Below are positions 43,356 to 51,710 of a stretch of 64,000 nt of DNA, piece after piece. The stretch's first letter is position 1. The number at the start of each line of letters is the position of its first letter. Under the pieces are notes generated by a model. It worked only from the letters and a program-made list of their open reading frames with translations. It was not told the DNA's origin and did no database searches. The position numbers were made by a program, and so were the translations under genes. Source of the DNA: Alcanivorax nanhaiticus (GTDB lineage: Bacteria > Pseudomonadota > Gammaproteobacteria > Pseudomonadales > Alcanivoracaceae); NCBI RefSeq assembly GCF_000756665.1, contig NZ_ARXV01000019.1, positions 1 through 64,000 on the forward strand. The letters run 5' to 3'.

Positions 43356-45518
43356 TCAAATCACTTCCAGACGCGCGTACTGGCTGACCAGCCATTTAGT
43401 GCCGGCACCATCAAAATTGATCTGCAACCGCGCATTGGGGCCTTGCCCCTCAAAGTGCAGCACGGTGCCTTCGCCAAATTTCGGGTGCAGCACCCGCGCG
43501 CCCAGCACAACACCGTTCGACTCGGTTTCCCGAATCGGCTGCACAGCCCCTCCCATAGGACGGCTGAAACCGGCGCGGGCGCGAATCTCTTCCATGGCAT
43601 CCGCGGGAATTTCACGCAGGAAACGGCTCGGCGGGTTGTAGTTCTCGTTACCGTAAAGGCGGCGACTTTCCGCGTGGGTCAGATACAACTCGCGCATGGC
43701 ACGGGTCAGGCCCACGTAACAAAGACGCCGCTCTTCAGCCAGCCGGCCTGGCTCCTCACTGGACATCTGGTGAGGGAACAACCCCTCTTCCATGCCACAG
43801 ATAAACACCACCGGAAACTCCAGCCCCTTGGCAGAGTGCAACGTCATCATCTGCACCGCATCTTCATGGGCTTCGGCCTGGCCTTCACCAGACTCCAGTG
43901 CCGCATGGTCGAGGAAAGCGGTGAGTGAGTCGATTTCAGAATCTTCGTCTTCTTCTCCAAACTCCCGAGTGGCCGCCACCAGTTCGCGCAGGTTCTCCAG
44001 CCGCTGCTGTCCCTTCTCGCCTTTTTCCTTGCCGTGGAAGGCCACCAGGCCACTAGCCTCCACCACATGCTCTGTGGTTTCGCCCAGAGTCAGACCTTCC
44101 GTCTGCTGGGCCAGCTGGTCCACCAGATTCAGGAACACCGCCAACGCGTTAACTGCCCGCGCAGTAAGCAGCTGCTCACCCACAATGGCCTGACCGGCAT
44201 CCCACAGGGAGCAGCCACGGGTCCGGGCAATCTCCCGCAGGGTTTCCAGAGTCTTGTTGCCGATGCCGCGGGTGGGCGTATTCACCACCCTCTCGAAGGC
44301 GGCATCCGCATGGCGATGACTGATCAGGCGCAGGTAGGCCAGCGCGTTCTTGATCTCCAGGCGCTCGAAGAAGCGCTGGCCACCATAGATTCGATAGGGT
44401 ATCCCCGCCTGCAGAAAGGCTTCTTCCAACACGCGGGACTGGGCATTGGAGCGATACAACACCGCCATCTCACGGCGGGCGGTGCCTTCCTGGAACAGCT
44501 TGTCCACCCGGCCAGCAATAAAGCGCGCCTCATCCACCTCATTGAAGCCGGTGTAAAGACGAATCGGGTCCCCATCGCCCCCGTCGGTCCACAGCTCCTT
44601 GCCGAGACGGTCGCTGTTGTTATCGATCACCGCATTGGCAGCCCGGAGAATGGTGCCGGTGGAGCGGTAATTTTGCTCCAGACGTATGGTACGGGTATCC
44701 GGGAAGTCACGGCTGAACTTGTGAATGTTCTCGATCTTGGCACCACGCCAGCCATAGATAGACTGGTCATCATCGCCAACAATGGTGACCGCATTGTCTT
44801 CATAGGCCAGCAACCGCAGCCAGGCGTACTGGATGCTGTTGGTGTCCTGGAATTCGTCCACAAGAATATGGCGGAAACGGCGCTGGTAATGGCCGCGCAG
44901 GCTATCGTTGTCGCGGAACAGCTCCAGTACCCGCAGCAGCATCTCGTTGAAGTCCACCAGGCCGCCGCGTTCGCAGGCCTCTTCATAACCGTAGTAGATC
45001 TTCTGCATGGTCTGGGCAAACAGATCCCCGTTGGCGTCCATGTGCTTGGCGCGCAGGCCTTCGTCTTTCTGGCTGTTAATGAACCAGGTGGCCTGGCGGG
45101 CCGGCCAGCGCTGCTCGTCCAGCCCCAGCTCCTTGATCACTCGCTTGATCAACCGCTGTTGGTCATCCGCATCAATAATCTCGAAGCCCTGGGGCAGCCC
45201 TGCCTCCTGCCAATGGGAGCGCAGCAGGCGGTGGGCGATACTGTGGAAGGTACCCACCCACATGCCATCGGCAGACATATCCAGCAGCTGCTCGATGCGC
45301 CCGCGCATTTCGGCCGCTGCCTTGTTGGTAAAGGTCACCGCCAGAATGCCGAACGGCGAGGCCTGCTCGGTGGCGATCTGCCAGGCGATACGGTGCACCA
45401 GCACCCGGGTCTTGCCCGAGCCGGCCCCCGCCAGCACCAGCAAATGCTGATCATCGGCCGCTACCGCATCGCGCTGGGCCGAGTTCAAACCATCAATAAG
45501 GGAAGTCACGTCATCCAT
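43356..45518 (-). CDS. uvrD: DNA helicase II
   Basis: This 720-aa SF1A 3'-5' helicase acts in nucleotide-excision and mismatch repair. Motifs seen: GAGSGKT (31-37), AVTFTNKAAAEMR, VDEFQDTN, GDDDQSIYGWRGA, QNYRS, TLHSAKGLEF and VGLTRAM. The C-terminal Tudor-like segment VLHPKFGEGTVL binds RNA polymerase in homologues. The length equals that of the enteric enzyme. The start at 45518 (MDDVTSL) is chosen by homology; the frame extends 47 codons upstream. Confidence 0.95.
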   Translation of the reverse strand: MDDVTSLIDGLNSAQRDAVAADDQHLLVLAGAGSGKTRVLVHRIAWQIATEQASPFGILAVTFTNKAAAEMRGRIEQLLDMSADGMWVGTFHSIAHRLLRSHWQEAGLPQGFEIIDADDQQRLIKRVIKELGLDEQRWPARQATWFINSQKDEGLRAKHMDANGDLFAQTMQKIYYGYEEACERGGLVDFNEMLLRVLELFRDNDSLRGHYQRRFRHILVDEFQDTNSIQYAWLRLLAYEDNAVTIVGDDDQSIYGWRGAKIENIHKFSRDFPDTRTIRLEQNYRSTGTILRAANAVIDNNSDRLGKELWTDGGDGDPIRLYTGFNEVDEARFIAGRVDKLFQEGTARREMAVLYRSNAQSRVLEEAFLQAGIPYRIYGGQRFFERLEIKNALAYLRLISHRHADAAFERVVNTPTRGIGNKTLETLREIARTRGCSLWDAGQAIVGEQLLTARAVNALAVFLNLVDQLAQQTEGLTLGETTEHVVEASGLVAFHGKEKGEKGQQRLENLRELVAATREFGEEDEDSEIDSLTAFLDHAALESGEGQAEAHEDAVQMMTLHSAKGLEFPVVFICGMEEGLFPHQMSSEEPGRLAEERRLCYVGLTRAMRELYLTHAESRRLYGNENYNPPSRFLREIPADAMEEIRARAGFSRPMGGAVQPIRETESNGVVLGARVLHPKFGEGTVLHFEGQGPNARLQINFDGAGTKWLVSQYARLEVI

Positions 45519-45682
45519 GGCGCGGCAGTTTAGCAGAATGTGAGCCGCGGGAGAGGTGGAATCACACCACAGCTTCCTGTCTTCGTGATCCTGTCCGATA
45601 AAGGCTGTTCCCCTCCCCCTCCCCTGTGGGTACACTGAGAAACAAAAACACTCGGCCACAAGGCCAGAGGATAATAATCAAG

Positions 45683-48562
45683 GTGTCTTTGCAGTCTCCG
45701 AACAACCGCGCGGCCGCCCCATTCAAGGGCATCCTCACTGAGCAGTGCCAACTACTGTTCAGCGGGATCATCGTGCTTTTTATTCTCGAATCCGCCAGTG
45801 TGGCGGTGCTTGTCGGTTTTTACTGGCATACCCCGATTTCCCGCGCCCTGTTGCTGGGTTGGCTGGCGCTGTTCAGCGTGGTTCAGCTGGCTCGGATACC
45901 GCTACTGTTGATGGCTCGCCGCAAGCTCATCAATGACGAGATTAACGCCAACTGCCGTGCCGCCCTCTCAGCGATGGCTCTGTGTACACCGCTGCTGATC
46001 GGCATGGCAGGCTATCTGTTCAACCCGCTGGATCTGTTATTCCGCCCCGACCTGCTCAGCGTCCAGTTGCTGGTTGCCTGTATGGGGCTGGGGCTGAGCA
46101 CTCTGGCGTTGGCCGCTTACAGCAGCCATTTCCCCACCGTCTTCCTGTACCTTGCCATGCTGCTGGGCCCCACCATGGTGAGGCTGTCCCAGACCCAGAC
46201 CGAAAGCGAGCTATCCTTGCTGGTGTTGATGCTGGTGCTGGGTCTGTTCTTCCTGCTGGCCGCTCGCCGCATCCACAACACTGGCCACCAGGCCATGATG
46301 CTGCAGGCCAGCAACCGCTCACTGATCGATTATCTCAACCGGGCGCGCAGCGATGCGGAATCCCTGAACGAAAAACTGGCCCAGGAAATCTACGAGCGCA
46401 AGGAAGCCCGGCAACGGCTGCAGGAAACCAACGAGCGCCTGGAAATCATGGTCAAGGAGCGCACCCAGGCACTGGAAGAGACCAACCAGGCATTGGGCGC
46501 CACCAGCGAACGGCTGGAGCTGGCCCTGGAAGCCAGCAATATCGGCCTGTGGGACTGGATGCTGGATACCGGCCGCAATTACCACACCAATTTCGACCGC
46601 CTGCTCGGTTACGACAGCGCCTACTTCAAGAACTTTTTCGGCGATCTGGAAACCCTGGTACACCCGGATGATCTGACCCGCGTCCGCCGCGCCATGGTCT
46701 CCCATTTCAAGGGCGAGAGTGACCGCTACCACGCCGTTTATCGTCTCCGTCATGCGGACGGTGAATGGCGCTGGATCGAGGATGACGGCCGCGTGGTGCG
46801 CTGGTCAGACAAGGGCCGCGCGACTCGCATGATCGGCACCCGTCGGGATATCACCGAAGACCGCCAGGCACAGGAGCAGCAGCGCCTGGCCGCTACCGTG
46901 TTCGAAAATGCCCCCGAGGGCATCTTCATTCTCGACCACAAATTCCGCTTCCTTGCCGTCAACGCCCGCTTCGAACAGATCACCGGCTATTCCGAATCCG
47001 TCGTGCTCGGCAAACAGGTACTGGATCACGATGACACCCAGCCCAATCGTGATACCTATGTGGAAATCACCAATGCGCTGAATGAAAGCGGCTTCTGGGA
47101 AGGGGAAATCAACGAGAAACGCCGTAACGGCGAATCGTTCCCGGAATGGCTACAAGTGAGCGCCGTGCGCGATGAGCAGAAACGGGTCATCCGCTATGTA
47201 GGCATGATCACCGATCTGACCAGCCGCAAGGAAACCGAACAGCAACTGCAGTTCCTGTCCAACTACGACCGCCTCACCGGCCTGGCCAACCGCTCCCAGT
47301 TCCGCGAACACCTGCACAAGTCGCTGACCCTGGCGCGCCTGAACCGGGAAAAAGTGGCCCTGTTGATGATCGATCTGGACCGCTTCAAGCCCATCAATGA
47401 GTCCCTTGGCCATGAGATCGGTGACCGCTTGCTGAAAGCCGCCGCAGAGCGGCTCAGCCATTTCGCAGGCGAAGAAGAACATCTGGCCCGAGTCGGCGGC
47501 GACGAATTTACCCTGCTGGTCGAGAAATACAGCAACGAGGCCACCGTCAGCCAGCTGTGCCAGAAGATTATCAATGCCATGAAGAAGCCCTTCCTGATTG
47601 ATGGCCATGAACTGCTGCTCGGCGCCAGTATCGGCATCAGCATCTTCCCGGATACCGCCAAGGAAGCGCAGAGCATGATCAACCAGTCTGACATGGCGGT
47701 GTACCAGGCCAAGCGCAGTGGCGGTAACAACTTCCAGTTCTACCGTGGCAACATGCGCGTGGCTTCCGTGGAACAGCTTGCTCTGGAGACCAGCCTGCGC
47801 AAGGCCATCTTCAAGAACGAGTTCGTGGTCCACTACCAGCCCAAGATGGAGCTGGCCAATAACCGCATCACTTCGGTAGAAGCGCTGGTACGCTGGCAGC
47901 ACCCGACCATGGGTCTGATCCCACCCTCCGAATTCATCCCGCTGGCAGAAGAAACCGGCCTGATTTCCGCCATCGGCGAACTGGTGCTGGAACGCTCTTG
48001 CCGCCATGCCCACAAGTGGTACAAGCAAGGCCTTGGTGACATCACCGTGTCCGTTAACCTGTCCGCCCACCAGTTCCGCAAGGGCAACGTGGCCGACATC
48101 GTTGACCGGGTACTCTCCAGCACCGAGCTGCCGCCGCAATTGCTGGAACTGGAACTCACCGAAAGCCTGATCATGGAAGACATGGAGCAAAACATCGAAA
48201 TGCTCCAGCAGCTGCGCAAGCGTGGCATCGAACTGGCCCTGGACGATTTCGGTACCGGCTATTCGTCACTGAGCTACCTGAAACGCTTCCCGGTAGACAC
48301 CCTGAAGATCGATCGCTCCTTCATCATGGACCTGGACAAGAACCCGGACGACGCCGCCATCACCCGCGCCATTATCGACATGGCCCACAGCCTGCAGATG
48401 AACGTGGTGGCCGAAGGGGTGGAAACCGAAGAACACCTCAGCATCCTGCGCGGCATGTCCTGCGACACTATCCAGGGCTTCCTGATCAGCAAACCGCTGC
48501 CGGAAGAAGAGCTGGTGGAGTTGTTGCATACGCAGGCGTATAGAAGGGCGATAGACAGTTAA
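45683..48562 (+). CDS. Membrane GGDEF-EAL protein with PAS domains
   Basis: This protein of about 959 aa has 5-6 N-terminal helices (to about residue 200), a coiled coil (about 210-275), two PAS domains (about 275-395 and 400-520), GGDEF (RVGGDEF intact, 605-609) and EAL (733-735, with LELTES and DDFGTGYSSLSYL intact). Both catalytic halves look competent, so it may make or degrade c-di-GMP. The GTG at 45683 is preferred because AGAGGA lies 11 bp before it; a GTG at 45626 is possible. Its TAA stop lies inside a heptad arm. Confidence 0.92.
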   Translation: MSLQSPNNRAAAPFKGILTEQCQLLFSGIIVLFILESASVAVLVGFYWHTPISRALLLGWLALFSVVQLARIPLLLMARRKLINDEINANCRAALSAMALCTPLLIGMAGYLFNPLDLLFRPDLLSVQLLVACMGLGLSTLALAAYSSHFPTVFLYLAMLLGPTMVRLSQTQTESELSLLVLMLVLGLFFLLAARRIHNTGHQAMMLQASNRSLIDYLNRARSDAESLNEKLAQEIYERKEARQRLQETNERLEIMVKERTQALEETNQALGATSERLELALEASNIGLWDWMLDTGRNYHTNFDRLLGYDSAYFKNFFGDLETLVHPDDLTRVRRAMVSHFKGESDRYHAVYRLRHADGEWRWIEDDGRVVRWSDKGRATRMIGTRRDITEDRQAQEQQRLAATVFENAPEGIFILDHKFRFLAVNARFEQITGYSESVVLGKQVLDHDDTQPNRDTYVEITNALNESGFWEGEINEKRRNGESFPEWLQVSAVRDEQKRVIRYVGMITDLTSRKETEQQLQFLSNYDRLTGLANRSQFREHLHKSLTLARLNREKVALLMIDLDRFKPINESLGHEIGDRLLKAAAERLSHFAGEEEHLARVGGDEFTLLVEKYSNEATVSQLCQKIINAMKKPFLIDGHELLLGASIGISIFPDTAKEAQSMINQSDMAVYQAKRSGGNNFQFYRGNMRVASVEQLALETSLRKAIFKNEFVVHYQPKMELANNRITSVEALVRWQHPTMGLIPPSEFIPLAEETGLISAIGELVLERSCRHAHKWYKQGLGDITVSVNLSAHQFRKGNVADIVDRVLSSTELPPQLLELELTESLIMEDMEQNIEMLQQLRKRGIELALDDFGTGYSSLSYLKRFPVDTLKIDRSFIMDLDKNPDDAAITRAIIDMAHSLQMNVVAEGVETEEHLSILRGMSCDTIQGFLISKPLPEEELVELLHTQAYRRAIDS

Positions 48563-48716
48563 CAATTAACAGTGAATAGTGAACAGCGGCGCGTTCAACG
48601 CCTGCTGTTACTGAAAGCAAAGAGGCCGCGCCCATTGTCTGGGCGCGGCCTCTTGCGTTCAAAAGCCCTGCGCACTTTTGCCGCGCGCTGTTCACTGTTA
48701 ACTATTCACTGTTCAC
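48558..48716. repeat. Heptad-arm element, GTKAAYA class, convergent gene junction
   Basis: Left: GTTAACA, ATTAACA, GTGAATA, GTGAACA (48558-48585). Right: TGTTCAC, TGTTAAC, TATTCAC, TGTTCAC (48689-48716). The left arm contains the TAA of the GGDEF-EAL gene, and the right arm contains the TGA of the minus-strand gene. Confidence 0.85.
48621..48653. terminator. Bidirectional hairpin core
   Basis: The 14-bp stem AGAGGCCGCGCCCA/TGGGCGCGGCCTCT (48621-48634 with 48640-48653) sits between two convergent genes. It has short A/T flanks rather than a full T-run. It is the same stem as the pilTU terminator. Confidence 0.7.
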
Positions 48717-49695
48717 TCAAAAGCTGGAGCGTCTCCTCCGCCTCAAAGAACCCTCCAAGATGGCGACGAAGCCACTCTTCCAGCAGCCCTTCCTGGCGCA
48801 GTTTCTCGATGATCGGTGGCGCAAAGCGGCGGGCATCATCGAGCATCAGGGTGCGCGTAACACCCAACTCTTCAAGCAATTCCACCAAACCCATCTCGCC
48901 GTACTTGTCGAAGAAGGCCTTCACACCGGAATCCAGCAAACCATTGAAATAATCGGTGTGGCGCAGCTCACGCCAGTATTCAAAACCAATCACGAACAGT
49001 TCCTGGATATCTTCACTGCTGAGCAACTCGCGCAGCTCCGCCACCGGCCGCTGGGAAAAATCCTGCCAGCCCACCAGCACCAGCTCCCGCAGCTCATCCA
49101 GGTTCTCATCGCGATACAGCCAGGGGTCACTCAACAACTGCTCGGTACGCCGCAGCAACCAGTCCTGCATCCGGGTATCCAGGCTGTTCACCCAGCGCTC
49201 CGGCAGCCGCCTGCTCAACTGATCCCGCAGGGCAGCAGGCATTCCCTGATGTAACAGCGTCTTGATCCCCATTTGCGCACCACCCGCCAACAAGGCCAAC
49301 AGCACCGGATTGCGCCCCAGCCAGGCCATGCTCTGACGGGACAAGGGGATCTCCAGCACCTTGTCCAGCAACGCCATGATCACATCTTCATCCACCACAT
49401 CCGCGACCAGCCGATCACTGTCCATGGCCTGTTGGTAGAACTCTTCCACCATGTCGCCCACCAGCTCCGGAATCGCACCGCTGATGTCCATTTCGCTGGC
49501 ATATTTGCGTGCGGTCTGCTGAATCTGCTCTGGCGTTACCCAGTCGTTAAGGGTGTAACCCGCCGCCTTGCCCAGTACAAAATCCAGCTCTGCCTCAATA
49601 AAACCCTGCATCTGCGCAGGCTCCAGTCGGGCCAACAGGTAATCCACCAGACCATCCAGCAAGCGGTTTGCAGTTTCGCGGGGAGATATCGTCAT
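48706..49695 (-). CDS. Unknown acidic helical protein
   Basis: This 329-aa protein is not recognised. It is almost wholly helical and acidic, with no signal peptide. One moderately hydrophobic stretch (NPVLLALLAGGAQMGIKTLL, about 128-147) could be a buried or membrane helix. The frame is supported by codon usage and by the divergent gene at 49785, which has its own good ribosome site. The last codons fall in a heptad arm that provides the stop. Confidence 0.65.
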   Translation of the reverse strand: MTISPRETANRLLDGLVDYLLARLEPAQMQGFIEAELDFVLGKAAGYTLNDWVTPEQIQQTARKYASEMDISGAIPELVGDMVEEFYQQAMDSDRLVADVVDEDVIMALLDKVLEIPLSRQSMAWLGRNPVLLALLAGGAQMGIKTLLHQGMPAALRDQLSRRLPERWVNSLDTRMQDWLLRRTEQLLSDPWLYRDENLDELRELVLVGWQDFSQRPVAELRELLSSEDIQELFVIGFEYWRELRHTDYFNGLLDSGVKAFFDKYGEMGLVELLEELGVTRTLMLDDARRFAPPIIEKLRQEGLLEEWLRRHLGGFFEAEETLQLLSEQ

Positions 49696-49784
49696 TTATG
49701 TCAGTCCTGAAAGAAGAAAATCCTTGAAGCAGATCACGGCCATTGTATCATCGAATGATGTAACAGTTTTGGAGGTACGCAATT

Positions 49785-50627
49785 ATGAACGTATCCATCT
49801 TACCTATTCGTCGTAATCTGAAGTTCAACCTGAACCCGGCCAAGGCCCTCACATGGCACAAGGATGGCCTGAATGTCAGCCAGTTCCTGAACACCATGAG
49901 CCTGTTTTTCCCGGTGGGTGAACGCTTCTTTATCGACAGCGTACGCAAATACCGTGATCAGATCACCGACCCGGACCTGCAAAAAGCGGTGACCGCCTTT
50001 ATCGGCCAGGAAGCCATGCACGGCCGCGAGCACGAAGAGTACAACAACTTCGTCGCCGAGGCTGGCGTGCCACTGCACGCCCAGGAAGCTGCCGTCGCCA
50101 AACTGCTCAAGGCCGTACAGGACTATACCCCGGATGCCTTCCAGCTGGCAGCGACCGTCGCCCTGGAGCATCTGACTGCCATCCTGGGCGGGGGCCTGCT
50201 GGATCTGCCCGAAATCATGGAAGGCTCTGACGAAGGTTACAAGGCCATCTGGAACTGGCACGCCCTGGAAGAAACCGAACACAAGGCGGTGGCCTTCGAC
50301 GTTTACACCACCGTCATTGGCAGCGACCGCAATATTGGTGCTTATGCCCTGCGCACCAGCACCTTGGTTGCCGCCACCGGCATCTTCTTTGCCCTGATGA
50401 TCCCCTTCTACCTGCACAATGTGCGTATCAAGGGTGGGCTGTTCGACTTGAAAGGCTGGCGCGCCGTGGCCAAACACACCTGGGGTCGCAAAGGCATTTT
50501 CTTGAACATTACCAAACCCTGGTTCGACTGGTTCAAGCCCGGCTTCCACCCCTGGGACCACGATAACCGTGAACAGCTGGAGAACTTTGAAGCCCTGCTG
50601 GGCGACATTCTCCGCGACGCTGCATAA
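49785..50627 (+). CDS. PF10118-type predicted metal-dependent hydrolase
   Basis: This 280-aa protein has ferritin-like helix motifs that could bind a di-metal centre: FIGQEAMHGREHEEY (about 73-87) and WHALEETEHKAVAFDVY (about 158-174), with another E/H pair in VALEHLTA. A hydrophobic segment at about 196-212 suggests membrane association. The catalytic reaction is not established in the family. GGAGG lies 9 bp before the ATG. Family members often neighbour SDR and MerR genes like those downstream here (recalled, not checked). Confidence 0.8.
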   Translation: MNVSILPIRRNLKFNLNPAKALTWHKDGLNVSQFLNTMSLFFPVGERFFIDSVRKYRDQITDPDLQKAVTAFIGQEAMHGREHEEYNNFVAEAGVPLHAQEAAVAKLLKAVQDYTPDAFQLAATVALEHLTAILGGGLLDLPEIMEGSDEGYKAIWNWHALEETEHKAVAFDVYTTVIGSDRNIGAYALRTSTLVAATGIFFALMIPFYLHNVRIKGGLFDLKGWRAVAKHTWGRKGIFLNITKPWFDWFKPGFHPWDHDNREQLENFEALLGDILRDAA

Positions 50628-50670
50628 GCGTTCCAAATCACCTAGCTCTCCCTTTTCTACGGTGATTCTT

Positions 50671-50700
50671 GGGCCGGCACTGTGTGCCGGCCCTTTTTTT
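50671..50700 (+). terminator. Intrinsic terminator
   Basis: The stem GGGCCGGCAC/GTGCCGGCCC (50671-50680 with 50684-50693) is followed by seven T. It lies 44 bp after the PF10118 gene. Confidence 0.93.
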
Positions 50701-50702
50701 GA

Positions 50703-50856
50703 GTTGAAAGTTTAAAGTTCAAAGTTGAAAAGGCGCGCACCAGGGTTTTGGGTTCTGAAATTCTGTGCCCGCGCCATTACCGGGGAACGCGGACACAGGA
50801 CAGCAAAACCTGATAACCCCCACTCGCGTTTAAACTTTGAACTTTAAACTTTCAAC
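50703..50856. repeat. Heptad-arm element, AAA class
   Basis: Left: GTTGAAA, GTTTAAA, GTTCAAA, GTTGAAA (50703-50730). Right: TTTAAAC, TTTGAAC, TTTAAAC, TTTCAAC (50829-50856). The core TGTGCCCGCGCCATTACC...GGGAACGCGGACACA is shared with 54441. A lone arm TTGTAGC, TTCAGGC, TTGCAGC follows at 50913-50933. Confidence 0.85.
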
Positions 50857-50950
50857 TAACTCCCTGGTCGCGGAACTCCACAGTCTGAGCCACCTTCCAG
50901 CCGATCTTCGCGTTGTAGCTTCAGGCTTGCAGCTTATACCTCCGAAGCCA

Positions 50951-50982
50951 TTGACTGTTACATTACTCAATGTAATTATCGA
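50951..50982 (+). promoter_or_regulatory. Promoter-like site with dyad operator
   Basis: TTGACT (50951-50956) is a good -35. The palindrome TTACATT-ACTC-AATGTAA (50958-50975) lies directly after it, with AT-rich -10 candidates at 50973-50982. A dyad between -35 and -10 is the MerR-family arrangement, and a MerR gene lies downstream at 53589. A TetR-type operator is the alternative. Confidence 0.5.
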
Positions 50983-51010
50983 ACCACTCTAAAAACAACC
51001 CGGAGGCGTC

Positions 51011-51691
51011 ATGACCGCATTCTGGACCCCGGACCAGCAGGCGCTGGCTCCGTACCTTGAGGCAAAAGGCCTCGCCGAGAAGTGTTTGCAGATCATTGCC
51101 GCGGCCCTGCAGCCGGGCATGACCGAGGCCGATTGTCAGCACCTGATTCGGGACTGGCTGCGCGCCCATCAGGTGTTCGATCCTGCCCGCCCGCCAAGAG
51201 TGCGCTTTTCCGGCCGCCCGGCCCGGCGTCGCTTTGGCCTGAACAGACCCGGAAGGCACCGGTATCGCCCCGGCATGAGCTATATACTCCAGTGCGATGC
51301 CGTCCTGAATGGCTATGCCGCCAAGGCAAGCCTGAGTGGACCCACAGAGCTTCCTCAACTGGCCACACTCAACCTGCAGCTGAACACCTGGCGCGAGGCC
51401 TTGCCCACCGCCCTGGCAAGGGGAGAAACCCCACAGCAGCTGGCGCAACAGTTTCCGGCGATTCGCCAGCACTACCGGCTGGCTCCCATTACCGGCAACT
51501 TGCCGGAAGGGAACCGCATTGGTGAAGGCGCTCTGATCCCCGGCCTGTGGCAATGGCAGTTCAGCCTGAGCGAAGCAGGTCACACAGTGGCCGGCAGTGA
51601 GTTTTTGATTGTGGATGACCTCGGCCCCCGCTGGCTCAATGAAGCCGCCGATGCACTGGGCGTCGACACAGCCACCCTGACACAACAGTAG
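51011..51691 (+). CDS. Degenerate M24 (aminopeptidase-fold)-like protein
   Basis: This 226-aa protein's helix LQIIAAALQPGMTEADCQHLIRDWL and the segment YRPGMSYILQCDAVLNGYAAKASLSG resemble the pita-bread M24 fold. The first metal Asp may remain (QCDAV), but the second is replaced (AAKAS), and the histidine/glutamate ligands are not obvious. It is therefore probably not a metallopeptidase. CGGAGG precedes the ATG. It lies 19 bp ahead of the hydrolase-SDR fusion and is likely co-transcribed with it. Confidence 0.55.
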   Translation: MTAFWTPDQQALAPYLEAKGLAEKCLQIIAAALQPGMTEADCQHLIRDWLRAHQVFDPARPPRVRFSGRPARRRFGLNRPGRHRYRPGMSYILQCDAVLNGYAAKASLSGPTELPQLATLNLQLNTWREALPTALARGETPQQLAQQFPAIRQHYRLAPITGNLPEGNRIGEGALIPGLWQWQFSLSEAGHTVAGSEFLIVDDLGPRWLNEAADALGVDTATLTQQ

Positions 51692-51710
51692 AAAAACAAA
51701 GAGGCCCGAC

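Noticed and set aside
44034..45533. Long open frame (499 codons) on the + strand antisense to uvrD
   Set aside because: It mirrors the codon pattern of uvrD, which has all helicase motifs. The antisense product has no family resemblance.
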